From the NCBI RefSeq assembly GCF_001039355.2, contig NW_019775523.1:124001-188000 (forward strand): 64,000 nt of DNA, in the 5' to 3' direction. Below are positions 12,901 to 25,875 of the stretch, piece by piece. The notes beneath the pieces are model-generated. The model saw nothing but the letters and a program-made list of their open reading frames with translations. It searched no databases and had not been told where the DNA came from. This DNA comes from Lingula anatina. Its lineage: Eukaryota; Brachiopoda; Lingulata; Lingulida; Lingulidae. The translations under genes were made by a program, and so were the position numbers. Numbering within the stretch: the stretch's first letter is position 1; each line of letters starts with the position of its first letter.

Positions 12901-13214
12901 AGAGGCAATACTGGGGCAGCCCTAACACTCGACAATTTAGCCAAATGCTAAAATTGACTAAGTTGGCTAAACAAAAAATGGTTGATTTGACTTGTTAAAA
13001 CCATTTAAACCATTTGGAAAAAAAATTGGCGTTGAAAAAGTTGCAATTTGGCTATGAGAAAAAAATTGCCAGTGCTAACCCAGCAATACCATAATGCCAC
13101 AAAGAGTGGCCTTTCATTGAAGTCTTACAGATATTTTTCGGTAATCAAAACCTAATTTGAGTGTTTTACTCCACCAATTAGAAAACTTCCACTACTATAT
13201 ATACAACCCTTGTT
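9931..13214. other. Non-coding stretch between convergent genes
   Basis: AT-rich sequence with no conserved reading frame on either strand. Part of it is probably the 3' UTR of the minus-strand phosphatase gene ending at 13215, but I could not fix a polyadenylation site. Confidence 0.5.
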
Positions 13215-16200
13215 TTAAGATATAGAGGGGTGTTTGCCTGGTGGAAGATTCACACTCACAGTCCTGGGGCTACAGTTTGGGGGGAGGGTCCCAGCTGGAT
13301 TAAGTCCAATCTTTTTATTTGGTAATAATGAAGATGTCTTCCCTGTTTTAGAAAGTTTTTTGCTTTCCATCCCCCCAGCAGTAGAACCGTTATCTGCTTG
13401 TTGTTCAGAGTGTAAAAAGCGTGGGGAAGATGAAGATAAAGAAGAGGAGCTGACTTTATGTCCTGTGGTAGATGGCGCTAAATGCGCAGGAGGAGATTTC
13501 AAAGCTTTTGAACCTCTGGGTTGCTTAATGTCACCAGGATTGATCTTTCTAGAAACTGAAGAAGCACCTGTGGATGACGATAATGATGATGTTGTTGAGG
13601 AGATTGGTGATGACACTGAACACTGAGAGTGATGGATTCCAAACTTTTCCTTCTTCTGCTGTAGATTTGACTGTTTCCCATTCTTGGACATGTCCTTCGA
13701 ATCTGTTGTCCCCCCAGAACTATGACTGCCAGGTCCTCCAAAATTCACCTGCAATGGGATGTCTTTCTTGTTATCTTTGCCTCTATCATCTGACGGCTTC
13801 TTATCATTAATGTCATTTTTCTTCTTGCCATTGTTACCGGACTCTTCCTCATCTATTTCATCATCCACATATTCAACCTTGGGTGTGCCTACAGTGTCTC
13901 TTAGAAACACCACAATCACAGAGATATTGTCACTTGAGCCCCGCGTCTTGGCCTCCTTCACTAATGCCTCGGCTATGTTGTCCCGAGTTCCCTTGTTGGT
14001 GTCAAAGTGTTCATAGATTAAGTTGACCAGATCGTTGTACGGGATGGTGTCCCACATGCCGTCACAGGCCAGGATGATGTAATCTTCTGTCCCGTCCAAC
14101 TGGACAGTGGAGACGTCAGGCTCTCCGCTCACGTATGGCTTGTGGTCAGCATCACCTGGAAGAAATTTATCGTAAAATTAATATCTTGTTGGACATAAGT
14201 TATTTATGTCTGTCCACTTAGAGAGAGGTTGTGGTCAGCATCACCTGGAATCAAATCATACATCAATGAATATAAATATAAATCTGGGCAGTGGTCACAA
14301 CTGGGCGTTCACAAGTCAGCATTATCCATAATCAAATAATTCATCAGTAAAATATAACTCAAATAAAGCTTTTTTTTCCCTAAGTAAGCTAAAACATCTC
14401 ATTAAAACCTGTACCCACAAACCTGTAATGGAAGGGAGAAAAAACAGAGACAAAACACAAAATAATCATGATTCCAATTAGTTATCAAGCTTAACTTTAG
14501 CAATAAGGGGCAGAAAATCCTAGTGCTAATAAATTAAAACTACACTTGAGTGCCTCATTAAAAACAGTCCATAAAAAGTAAAAGGAAGACTTAGTAAATT
14601 AAAGCTGATGAAGTATTACCTATTGCCCTGGACACAGAGAGAGCACCATTGACCCTCCAGGCCCCAAACCAAATCACACAGCCACCCAGACCTTCTATCC
14701 TCTTCCTCTCATCCTGATAAATAAAAACAAGAAAACCATATCAAACAGCCACCCAGACCTTCTATTCTCTTCCTCTCATCCTGACAAAAAACAAAAATAC
14801 AAAAAATTTTCAGAGAGAAATGTTAAAACTACAATTTAATGCAATTTATATAATCTTCACTGACACCATTTTCTGATTTTGTTGATAATTTCTCAGATAT
14901 TCTTTCAAAAATTTTTCAATCACAACTTATGGCTCAAGTCAAAAGAAGACAACTCTTACATGATAAACCAGATAACGGTATTTAGAAAGTTTTTCCACTC
15001 AGTCAAATCAAACATAAAGCTTCACCTCTCTCTCTGGTTTATGTGGTTTCATCAGCTGTATGGGAGTGCCGTCTCTAACTAGCAGTGCCTGGGAGTCTCC
15101 CAGCCAGGCCGTGTGGAGTTTGTTCCCCCTCATTAACACTGACACACCTGTAGAACCACTGTTTAATTTCTGCAATAGGAGAATATTCCAAAAAATATAC
15201 TTTACAAGTGCAGGAGATAAACGTAAAATAGTTTTAACTTTTAACTTTTAATTCATTTATAGTTTAAATACAAAGTTTAGTCCACTTTAAATATTCTTTA
15301 CATATCAGTGCAGTAATGATTATCCACAGAAATCTACACAGAAAAAAGTTACCCCAAATGTTTTAAGGCAGTTATTTACATCATAGTTTGATAACTTTAT
15401 CACAAATATTAAGTGCAACAAATTTAAATGGTAACAATTTATCACAAATATTCAGTGCATTAAATTTACATGGCAACGGCTTATTACAAATAGTTCAATT
15501 TGCAACAAATAATTATCACACCAGTTCACCTCTCTGTTAGATCTTGCCACAAAGCCCTCATCTGTGGCTATATAACCCTCCTTCATGGCTTTCTCCATGT
15601 CTTCAGGGAAGGCTGGGTGCTGGATGATGTTCAGGTGAACATGTGCAGCAGCGTATGCCGCAGCATCCGTGCCCCCGTGACCATCAAACACTGCATAGTA
15701 CGACTGTGGTGGATGACCCTTCATATCATGAAACAAATACAACATTTAGCACCTTGCCTTGGATGTAGTTCTAGTCCAAAACCAAGGCCCCATTCAGATA
15801 ATGAACTTACTAGTCCAATGGTCAAATATGGCTACCCACTACAAAGCTTGCCATGTAATCCGTTAATAGACACTGAATAGATATCCCATGGGGAAGTATT
15901 CAAGTGGGTCGGCCATATTTGACCCTCGGACTACTTGGTCCCCTATTCTGTATGGGGCCCAAGTTACTTCTACTACATGAGCTGGAGGTACAATAAGCAA
16001 ACAAAGGAGCATTTCCCACATTTAAATATTGTGATTATCCCAAACTGCATTTTGTTGACAATTTTGTTAAATATGTCACATTTTGTTGACAATTTTGTTT
16101 ATGTCACACAAGAGCTAAGCAAATTTTGTTTATCTCCTGGCTCAGCAGCTCCATGAAGTAAATACAGAGAGAACACGCATTACTGGAACAAAACTCTTCA

Positions 16201-18355
16201 TCTCCCAGAAACTTTAAGTAGATTGGTGATATAAAGCTTTTTATGAATTTCTCAAAGAATTTCGCAAATCACTTTTGAAGAGAGGAAAATTTCCAATCAT
16301 GCAACTCCAACTCTTCATTTTTTTTTTTTTTTTTTTTTTTTTGGTTTTGCATACAGATTATTCAAAATGAAATTGGATATCTATCTCAGAATCAGATTGT
16401 CTCTGCCTCAGTGACTTAATCTTTACGTAAAAACGAATAAATTACACCATGCATAAAGAAGCTAATACAATTGAGCTTCCTTGAAGTTCTAACTTATTAA
16501 ATGACTGATAACAAAAAATCCATCATCAAATCTTAATTGAGCTTAAGTTAATTTGCAATGTGAATATGCTTTGGATTTGGCAAAGTATCAGCTGGCTAAA
16601 TATCAAACAGCTGAAATCACATATATGTAATGAAAGTTTAATTTCCAACTGGAAGTTAATATATAAATAGATAAGCTCTGGGTTCAAAAAGTAATAGCTA
16701 AAGAAAATGACATGTGAGCTCATAGAAATTGATATGTAATATGATAACAGCTGCAAAGAAGTTGGCGTGTTGTGAGGTAGTGCATCTTTCAACACATAAA
16801 TACCTTATCACCTACTGGGGTACACTTTTCATTATCACTTAATAATCTTAAAATTATTAGATATCTAGTTGAAATATGATATGCACAAAAAATTCTTCTG
16901 AAAGCAATTAAAATCTCTTCCCTTAATTTTTTATAAGTCTGTTGCTATAATTATGACAATGTTATTTATAACTTTTTGATTTATTACTCCATAAAGTTGC
17001 CTCGAGTCCAAAAAGAAAGTTCAAATTATAACATGCCTTTAAAGATGGCCAAATCTTAGAAGGTAATGCCAGTTACAAAGTTCTGAACATCGGCAGTTCA
17101 TACAAATATATACAAATATATACAAATATATACAAATACAGGCTAAACATTTAAATTGAGAACCACTTACATTAACTGGTGATAAACAGATCCAACTTAA
17201 GGCTCTTTGTCCAAAGTTCTATATTTTTTACCTTGAGTTTAAACAGAGAGTTCAAATCATCGATGATCACGTGTCTGTCTTCCATCTTCCTGCGCGTGTT
17301 CTTGATGGTGTGTACAGAGATGGAGTGGTGCACGCTGGGAGTGGGGAGTTCTGGGATACCATGAGTTAGCCACTGGTTACACATTTCGTCCACTTTATTA
17401 AACAACTCACGGCCAAATAAGTTAGCATCTAATCCTAGGGGATGAAGAAAATTTACTCTGGTTAATAGGATTTACTGAATCTTAAATCAAAACCACTTGT
17501 GATTAAAATTAATCTACATTCAAAGAACAGACAATAAAGTTAGCATGATAAAATTTCAGCACTCCTTTATCCTGCCTTAGAATGAGATAAACATTCATCT
17601 GATCAAGGTAAAGTAATTCACATTGATCAATATGCAGATAAACCACAGCAATGGCAGCCAACAACAGTGTAATGGAATCTGGTATCATCTGCAGCAGAAC
17701 AACCAGCCTCTTCTAGGAAAGAGAGAGAAAACTGCCCATTGATTAAAACCAATAAGTTTTAGATATATACTGAACTAAAATGTAAATGTACACAGAAAAG
17801 AAGAATGATTTATTTTTATGTAATTGTTTACAATGTAAGGCCAGCAATAACAGCATATATTCCTTTACAACTGAGCTTTAATTTGTGGCCATTACAGTGA
17901 ATATGGAATCAATAATCCCAGAGCAATGACATCAAGTACACAGGAGAGGGGGGGGGGGGGCGCAATGGTCTGAGTTCACAGAGGTCAGTAAATCGAGTAC
18001 GTCCACTACCCCATTGGGTGGAAACATTCACCCTGGGTGTATACTCACTGGCAGTTCCAGACATAGGGAAACTGCTGGTCTGACGGGTCCTGACTGCCTG
18101 AAAAGCCAGAGGTCCTGCATGATTTTTTTTTTTTTTTGATGCAGGTCCTCTGGACTGGCAACGTTTACGTGGAAATACAAAATTACATAAAAATGAATCA
18201 TGCCTAAATATCATCAAAGGCACCAGCTGCATTACCTCCAAAGTTTTCCCCATATCTATGGAAGTGGCCAAATCCAACAGATCCAGTTGGTTTGAGCAAT
18301 ACAAACTAATCAATACAGAACTAATACATAAATATCAGCACCTTTCATGTCAGTT

Positions 18356-18403
<48 letters not shown>

Positions 18404-21400
18404 CTCAGCAGTTTAGGTTCATGTGGTTACATTTTGCATGATGAATACAAAGCCAAATCAGTGTTCACACATATGTAAAATTTTGTCAACTGTTTAATAA
18501 TTTAGCTTGGTTATGGAGCTTTATTTTCAAATTTGTTGGTTTTTGTCTCAAAAAAATATTTTCAAGACTGGAAGTTTTTCACCTGCCTAGACTGACGCTC
18601 AATCCTAATCAGTTAACAATCAGCAAAATGAACAGCAAAAGAATCGTCTGCTAACCTGCACAGCAATATGAATTGGCTTTCTAATTTCGTTACTTGACTA
18701 TATAAGATATCACTTTTAATGAACATGGTCAAGACAAAGGGCATCTTAGGGTCAATGATCATTGCAATATCTCTGCCATGGTTTCAATAAATATGATATC
18801 TTAGATATGATGAAGTGGGAAGTGGACTGTAAAACCAGGATTTTTTGCTGAGCTGTAAAATTTCTTTTTTTTTTTTCAAGTGTCATTTAATTTTTTGCCT
18901 ACTGAATGAATTATACGTTTTGACATTTGAAGTTGTCCAACCATTTTCTTTTTTAGCGTTCTTTTTATTCTTGTCATGAAATAAAATGAATGACGTACAA
19001 ATATTTCTGGGTTGACAGTACGCATGTCTTGGTCGACTTGAATACGTTTATATGATATACAATACATCCCCGCTTTCATGCACTATTTTGAAAATGATTT
19101 GAAATGTTGTCTTAGACAAAAATTTACTCAAATGAAAAATCAGGAAATTAATTTCATACAAGATTCATGTTCTACATTCTATTACTAGGTGAGAAATTGT
19201 GAAGTATTATGTGCACAATACTGATACAAAATGATGAGCTCTGAAACCCAAATGTCACATGTACTTTCTTTTGACAAGTACAAGAAAAACTTGATTTGAC
19301 AGAAGAAAATGTGAACATCCTTACACTTTTCAGAAACTGTCAGTGTTTTTAACTCCAAGTTAAGAAATTAGTCTCATCAGTATTCCTGCCAAATTTGACA
19401 AATACATGATTTTAAAAAATAAGGTAAAATCCTGTCCATAAGGTATAGGAAACCAAAGAATAGCCCATTAAAGAAATTGTTCTGGCTGACATCTCTCAGG
19501 TTTCTGCCCAAAGACCAGAAGCAGCAAGAGCTGGTCCACGAAGCCTGTATAACATGGACGCCTGGCGACTGGCGCTCACATCTCAGCCCCAGGTGTTTCA
19601 TCTGCTGGGCAGTCAGTCAGGACCAAGAGGAAATCACACAGAAAGATTCCTTGCCATCATAAAATGTCAACATTACATTGATACGACAAAAACTGCACTT
19701 TCATTTGCACTTGAATAACCAAACGGAAAATTGGACCATTTGGCTTATCTACGCCACACTGGTACCGTAATGAAGAATTATGCAGTGAACATGTATGTAT
19801 GTATGTATGTGTGGAGAAGGAAAGTAGGCTACAGACCCAACAAGGACCATAAAGCCAATACCACTGCAGTTTTGCTGTGGAGATAATTTTGGCAGACACA
19901 CACACCAAATATGGATTAAACAACAAATTATGCCTCCTCTTCAATGCCTTATTAACAGGCTTGTCTAAAATGTTTCATTTACCTGAAAAGGCTTTGAAGT
20001 TGTGTTGTGCATATTTAAAAAGATCTATCACTGGCTTTAAAAATAGTATTTGCATCTACCTGTAAGGAATGCTATATTTTTCAATAAAATAAAATAATAA
20101 TAATAATAATAATGAATAAATGAAAAAAATATAACAATAATAATCAGAAAAGAGTAGCTCGAAATTGCATAATTACAAAATGCAGAATTATTCATGCAAC
20201 CCTACAGTTGTGTGAGCCAAGTACAGAAATGCAATCTTTAAAGTTAATGCATCTTTACCACAAATTTAGAAATCAATGAAGTGCGGCTTTGTAAGCACTA
20301 GCCTAGGGAAATTTTTCCACAAAATTTCAGCATGAAACACCTAACCTGAGTCAAATCAATCTGTGCAAATGCTGTAGATTCATGCTTAAAATATGCACAT
20401 TTTATAAATTTTGTTGACCAGTAGAAGAAAAAGTGCATAGTGTGTATGCATATATGTGTGTAAAAGGAGAAAAGAGGATAGATGGTCGGGGTAGAGGATG
20501 GGGAGGGGAGGGGGGCAGGGGAGGGGGGGGCAGGGGAAAGAGAAAGGTCCCTTTTCACTCTGAGGAGAAGTACATAGCATTAAATGGATTATAAATCTTA
20601 GCTCCGAGGTTTAATTGCTCAGCCCCTGCAGAAATGGCACATGTGGAGGCAGGGAGACCTTCAGGGGATACGATGGATTGCTTTTAAGTGGATTGGCCAT
20701 ATTTGATCTGCAGATCTGTTAGTCTGTAGATCAGCTTGTTCTGAATGTGATCAGTGTGTGAAATGGAGTAAAACTGAAGCTTTAATTTCATGTTAGGACC
20801 TCTGCAAGGGTATTAATATAAACAGACTGTATGGCTAGGGTAGGCCAGGATATGACAGGGGCCAGAGAGTGCAGGGTTAATGTGAGCATGATGAAAGTCT
20901 GTACAGCATTAATACATACTAGCATATATAACAGTACATGAGGCCTACGCTCAAAATCAACTATCAGATTAAGGCCAGGAAAGGCTCCTAAAATTACACA
21001 GTCCAGTACATAAAATGCTGCTTTACCCTGACCAATTCATTTAACCAAACTATATTGATTTTACTCTTGAAATTTTTTATCTCAACCTAAAATCTCAGCA
21101 AACTGGCAAGCAAAAGTCAATGTCATCGAGGCACTTATGCATAAATTATGCAAATGAAAGTACAGTTTACATGTAACGTGATGGACTAATGAAAAGCAGT
21201 TGCATTTTAATGAGCTTTCACACATAAAGGAATAAAAACACCGAATCAATGCCAACAAACCAGAGAAATCAGGCACACTTTTCATTAAGAACCAGGCAAA
21301 GTAAAAAAGGTCCAAAAATTTTAATATATCTTCCCTGCTATCAAAGCACATAATAAATGTTTGAAAATGACAAAGTACCAGTACCTTACATAAGGCATAA

Positions 21401-21840
21401 ATACATCATTACTAATACAATGGCTACCTTTATACCCTCACAGTCAGATACCATTAGAGTCTTGAATGTGAACCGCCTGTGTTGGCATCCTATAAACTTT
21501 GATAGTCTGTCTGTATATTACTGCTGGTACTGTTGACAGACATTTCAACTGATAAAATGGAATATAAAATATACGAGATAGAGACATAGAGTGAGAGAGA
21601 AGCTTAAAGAGAACTGAGAAATCTTCAGGCAGTTAGTACCGAGTTCTATTCTCTCCTCAGATCAGTAGTTTCACCTGGCCCCCATGTGGAGAGTAACACT
21701 GATCTCCACATTTACACGCCCACAACTTACGCTGTATCTCGTCCTCGCTGCTTTCACTGTGGATGTGTGATAGGTCACTTTTCACCATCTTGACGGCCAC
21801 CGCGTGGGCAATAGCATGTGCCAAGCGAGTAGGACATTTC
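13215..21840 (-). CDS. PPM1E/F: PP2C-family protein phosphatase, POPX (PPM1E/PPM1F) type, first exon(s) not found
   Basis: Minus-strand exons join in frame: 21731-21840, 17232-17434, 15530-15718, 15026-15169, 14620-14713 and 13215-14155 (stop). The product is a Mn/Mg-dependent Ser/Thr phosphatase; vertebrate POPX enzymes dephosphorylate PAK and CaM kinases. Visible landmarks in order: a helical pre-domain ([17 protein letters not shown]), [10 protein letters not shown], the metal-binding [52 protein letters not shown] and [15 protein letters not shown]. Spacing and motifs match PPM1F/PPM1E better than other PP2Cs. A long Ser-, Lys- and Asp-rich tail of about 220 residues follows the catalytic domain and looks disordered. 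The first exon here begins at an acceptor, so the N-terminal coding exon lies upstream of 21842 and was not located. Introns hold several foldback elements. Confidence 0.93.
14140..14340 (-). repeat. Duplicated exon start with splice acceptor in the PPM1 gene
   Basis: Bases 14140-14161, covering the 5' end of the last coding exon and its acceptor, recur exactly at 14229-14250. A third decayed copy is visible near 14305-14338 (GTCAGCATTATCC...AATCAAAT). These look like a short degenerating tandem array of about 80-90 bases that copies a splice site. Confidence 0.75.
14679..14784 (-). repeat. Second duplicated exon start with splice acceptor in the PPM1 gene
   Basis: About 40 bases covering the 5' end of exon 14620-14713 and its acceptor (14679-14718) are repeated at 14746-14784 with one substitution. 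The upstream copy retains a CAG|GATGAG acceptor-like junction. Confidence 0.85.
15786..15959. mobile_element. MITE-like foldback element of the GGCCCCATTCAGA family
   Basis: About 174 bases with inverted ends: GGCCCCATTCAGATAATG at the left against CTATTCTGTATGGGGCC at the right, and inner matches GGTCAAATATGGC against GGCCATATTTGACC. The same sequences build the nested cluster at 62840-63618, so this is a dispersed family. No coding capacity. It lies in a PPM1 intron. Confidence 0.75.
15960..17231. other. PPM1 intron, no gene seen
   Basis: AT-rich intronic sequence with a poly-T tract at about 16318-16342 and a short TACAAATA tandem run at about 17100-17140. No conserved reading frame. Confidence 0.6.
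17435..21730. other. Large PPM1 intron
   Basis: 4.3 kb without a coding exon I can support. It contains a G run at about 17948-17960, a hairpin around an oligo-T tract (about 18103-18152, arms CCAGAGGTCCTGCATGA and TGATGCAGGTCCTCTGG), an (AT)n tract, a C/G-rich tract at about 20490-20535, and at about 20660-20755 a half-copy resembling the right end of the GGCCCCATTCAGA MITE family (GGCCATATTTGATC...TTCTGAATGTG). Confidence 0.55.
18361..18400 (+). repeat. (AT)n microsatellite
   Basis: Twenty uninterrupted AT units in the large PPM1 intron. Confidence 0.98.
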
Positions 21841-23443
21841 CTGGAAAAAATGAACATATTGAATCACACTTCATTTGCTGCTGACAACTCAAGCCAGAAT
21901 ACTAAATTGTGCTGAATATATCTGAACATATTCAAATTCAGCAAAAGAATATAACACACAGTTCAATTTTTCTATTACACATTTGGCTGAACACAAAGAA
22001 CTGTATTTATTTGGTTAATATATACATTTTGCCATGTTTTCCATTGAATGTCAAATGGAAAATAAAGCATAGGAAGAAAGATTTCAGAAGTTGATAATTT
22101 TTCTGTACTATTGACCAAAACAGAGATTTTGTAGGTTATGAGATTATGTCCCTATTTTAAGCACACAACCATTTATGGGGTGCATGCTTGATTCGCTAAA
22201 TAAAGTTTGGATATTAACAGCAAGAATTTAAAACTCTGATTGGAAGGTTCTGAATTAAAATACAGCCACAAGAAATCCCTGGAGCATGTATCTTAGAAGC
22301 ATATATCACAGGCAAGATTGAAATGCAAACACAATCTCGCCTAGACTGATTTAAAATCTGCCTGACTTCCATCTTGTCAGCACCATATATGTATTCATTC
22401 CTGCAGCAAAATAAAAGTGTTCTAATGCCAGAGATTATGGGCACTTATCTTCATGCTTCCAATAGTGAATTAACTTCTTAATGCCAATTAATAAACAATT
22501 TTTCCTGGGAAACTCCCACAGCAAGACCTTAAAGGCAAGTCTTAGAGCTCATTAATACAGCGCAGTGACAGCACAGCTTTCTCTTAGGGAATCGGTGGGC
22601 ATCTTGATTCCACACAGAATATCAGATAAAAAAGTGCAACACTCTTCAGTTTGCTAAATGGCAAATCAATATATCTGTTCAAGGAAACGATGTGCAATTT
22701 AACGAATATGAAAATTGTTCATTTCTTTAGATGTCCCCTGCACCTCTTTATCCACAGGAAATTAAAAGCATAATTGAAATATTGTGAGGCTTACTTGTAC
22801 AAATCATAGAAGAGCATTCAATTCTCAGACTGGTAGATTTTATTACGCTTAGTCTCCACTTCTGTGATTTCGTAGAACAACTTGTTGATTATATATGTGA
22901 ACAAATTGGATTATTCCTTTATCTTTATCCGGAAAATCTTGTAATGGCTTCTTTGCTCAAAGCTGCAAGTGGAATTTCTGCTTATTGCTTAAATTTTCTA
23001 CTTAAACAAAATAAAATTTGATTTTTATTTTACACAAATGTATCACTGATGTAGCAGTTTTAAAGATGATTAATTAATTTGCTGAAGCACATTATCTGAT
23101 TGAGTCTTAATATTCCTTTTACATATTTGTCAGGACTGACGCAAAATAAGCTAGTAACCATAGTGAAAGTTGACTGCATAACCTGGTACAGGTGCCACTT
23201 CAGTTTTTTTTTTTTTTTTTCTAAAGATGCCTTACAGTCTACTTAAGCCAAAATGTTGTCAATCTTCACTGAGATACCATTTTAGGTTGTTTTAAATCAT
23301 ATTCACAAGTTATGTTTTTATGATGACATTCCCTGTCTAAGAACATCCAAGTTCTACATATACATATATCCATCACATCTGAAGTAACCAGTACATATCT
23401 GTCCCAGATACACCAGAGGTTGCTAGAAACTAACCTCTAGAGT

Positions 23444-23762
23444 CCAGGCCTACCCAACTACCAGACTCGGCACCGAATGATCCTGAATTCACCGGTAGAT
23501 CAGACCACACTACCCGTTTTCAAGGTGTGTGTCAGATCGCATTACACAGTATCAGACGCGACACCACTCTTGCCTAGTACGCGATGTGATAGTGACAATT
23601 CTCAGCGGGGTTGAAAAGCATTGCATCACCACTCAAAATTTGTTCAGGGAATGATACTGTGTAATGCGATCTGACACACACCTTGAAAACCGGTAGTGTG
23701 GTCTGATCTACCGGTGAATTCAGGATCATTCGGTGCCGAGTCTGGTAGTTGGGTAGGCCTGG
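23444..23762. repeat. Near-perfect inverted repeat with about 110-base arms
   Basis: Arm 23444-23553 (starting CCAGGCCTACCCAACTACCA) and arm 23652-23762 are reverse complements with one mismatch that I can see, separated by about 98 bases. The central part has no coding frame. It is probably a young foldback/MITE insertion; I could not define target-site duplications. Confidence 0.9.
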
Positions 23763-24766
23763 AGCTGGATACAGCAAATACAGTCATGACTGAATCTTTT
23801 CAATGGGAGAAATTGTGAACTTCTACAGATACTGCATTTTTTTAGTCCTAAATTCTTAAAATGAGAACATTCCATTGAGCAGTTGCAACAAAACTGAAAA
23901 GCAAGCTACCAATTAGTCTCATTCTAAGTTTTTCTATTAAAAAGTACCATAAATGCTACACAGAAATACATTTTTTATTATTCTAAAATGTATCTGAAAA
24001 CTTGATTATTTGTCCCCATTGAAAAGTCTGAGTCATTTCCGTAATAGATGTTTCCAGCACTGGTTTCTGACAAAATCTGGCTTCAAATGTGTAGCATTAA
24101 TAATAATTGCTTTAGTCAAACTTCAGCCCGTTCAATAAAATTCTGAAATATCATAATCAATGTCTACTTAATTGGATTTTGTTTATTGATTAATGCAGTA
24201 TAAAAGCCATGCCCAATTCTGGCGTGTTCAACAGGGTGGTTATCCTGAAGTGCCCTATCATACAGACAAGTATGTCATATCAATAGACACTGCTTGATAC
24301 AGAACAGACCTAAACTTGACACCTGTAATCTCATTATCAATACAGTCTGCTGTCTATGACAACACTCTATACAACAAAACTTAGAGAAAACTGTTGTAGT
24401 AACCCTCAACCCAGCAACCATTTCTATTTGGATATACGCGTAAGGTAACAGACAGTGAAAGAGGCTTCGACTGATAGATAATTAACTTTTAGCTTGCTTC
24501 AAAGATTCACCAACCATGTAAATAGGTTACATTACGTTTCCAAGAGGTCTGTGTTATTTTTGTCTTTGAATTACAAGGGTCTACCAACTTGAAAAGGTTT
24601 CAAAAAGGTTGCAGTCTTCTCAGTCATACCACTAATTGCTTTTTCTCACTTTTTATATTTCAGCTGCAATTTAGAGACTTGCATTGAAAGATTTTTTGTC
24701 TTACATCGAAACCCCTGAATAAAACAGCTACTAATAGAAACTGTGACCTGCTGTAACATATGTACA

Positions 24767-24770
<4 letters not shown>

Positions 24771-24803
<33 letters not shown>
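24771..24803 (+). repeat. (CA)n microsatellite
   Basis: About 16 CA units. Further CA and CT tracts occur at 25741-25774 and 25811-25851. Confidence 0.97.
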
Positions 24804-24807
<4 letters not shown>

Positions 24808-25300
24808 TCTGTTTCTTATGTAAGTATGTAGAAAAAAATTATTTTCAGACTATTAAAAACATTTTGCTTGAAAAACAAGCATCATGTCCTGTCCAATGAA
24901 ATAAGCTCCCATAATCTATGCCCCTTATATTCCTGAAAATTTATGTCAATCTGATTTCAGAGAATTTGAAAACCTGGCCTTATGCTGTGCACATCATATA
25001 TCAAGAATTTTTGGCAGGGCCAAACAATATGAAGAACATTTACCTTGGCAACTATGTCAAAGGAAAATGCATATTGATATTGTAAATTCTTTATTGGGTT
25101 TAAACAAAACTGACACCAAGAAAAGCCCAGCTCTACAAGGCACTCTTGTTTTACCCCTAAACTTTTTCCTGTACATCTCAGCTACAGACAGCCATAAACC
25201 ATTCCAACTTTCTCTCATCACAAGCCTAAATGATATAAAAATCCTAAAAACAAATTTCCACACTCAAGGACTGATGCTGTATTTTTTTCCTCTGTGGCAG

Positions 25301-25549
25301 TGTGAAGTGGCAGATGATGAAAAGACCTGGAAGGGATCAATACCAGATGAGAGCACTGTCAGGATGTTCAGTCCAGTTCAAGTACCCAGTTTCAAATTAG
25401 CTGCCGTACTGGAGTTTTTAAAGCTTCACCTGCCAGGGCACTGTGCTAAACTGAAGAAAACATGGATAGCTGGTCCATTCACCCAAATGTATGAGCAGTA
25501 CAAAGTTTTTGTAAAATCCATGCAGCTGATTTACAAAAGCAAACAGTAA
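25301..25549 (+). CDS. Orphan terminal-exon-like reading frame of unknown family
   Basis: After a strong acceptor-like sequence (TTTTTTCCTCTGTGGCAG, ending at 25300) an open frame of 82 codons runs to a TAA. It has coding-like composition: KTWKGSIPDESTVRMFS..., a predicted amphipathic helix (LAAVLEFLKLHL), then KKTWIAGPFTQMYEQYKVF and a basic end IYKSKQ. I do not recognise it. The surrounding sequence shows no matching upstream exons. It could be the last exon of a + strand gene whose other exons lie elsewhere, a decayed retrocopy, or chance. The frame is open further upstream to 25067, but that part is of low complexity and less protein-like. Confidence 0.4.
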   Translation, partial: CEVADDEKTWKGSIPDESTVRMFSPVQVPSFKLAAVLEFLKLHLPGHCAKLKKTWIAGPFTQMYEQYKVFVKSMQLIYKSKQ

Positions 25550-25748
25550 TTCTTGATCTATAAATTTGAGTAAGAAAACATAGCATTTATTTCAGAATCA
25601 AGCCCACATATTAAAATCAGAATTTTAATCATCTTCAATCGGAAGTTTTTGTTTACAAACCTTGTATTAGTAAGGAGACAAGGACATATGCAGGTTAAAT
25701 TTAAACTTGTGATTATGCAAACTGAAGGTTGGATTTGACACACACGTG

Positions 25749-25780
<32 letters not shown>

Positions 25781-25809
25781 TACACACAAACATACACAAA
25801 GGCACCCAT

Positions 25810-25810
<1 letters not shown>

Positions 25811-25851
<41 letters not shown>
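25811..25851 (+). repeat. (CT)n microsatellite
   Basis: About 20 CT units, close to a (CA)n tract at 25741-25774. Confidence 0.97.
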
Positions 25852-25854
<3 letters not shown>

Positions 25855-25875
25855 CACAAACACACACACTACCAT

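Larger units (their letters stand above)
21841..25300. other. Non-coding stretch upstream of the first located PPM1 exon
   Basis: No exon could be supported. The missing first coding exon(s) of PPM1 should lie in this stretch or beyond. It contains the long hairpin at 23444-23762 and a (CA)n tract. Confidence 0.5.

Noticed and set aside
13234-13810. Plus-strand frames opposite the last PPM1 exon
   Set aside because: Shadows of the strongly supported minus-strand coding exon.
17909-18313. 134-codon minus-strand frame as a PPM1 exon
   Set aside because: It crosses poly-T and poly-G tracts and no splice pair joins it in frame; exons 21731-21840 and 17232-17434 already join directly.
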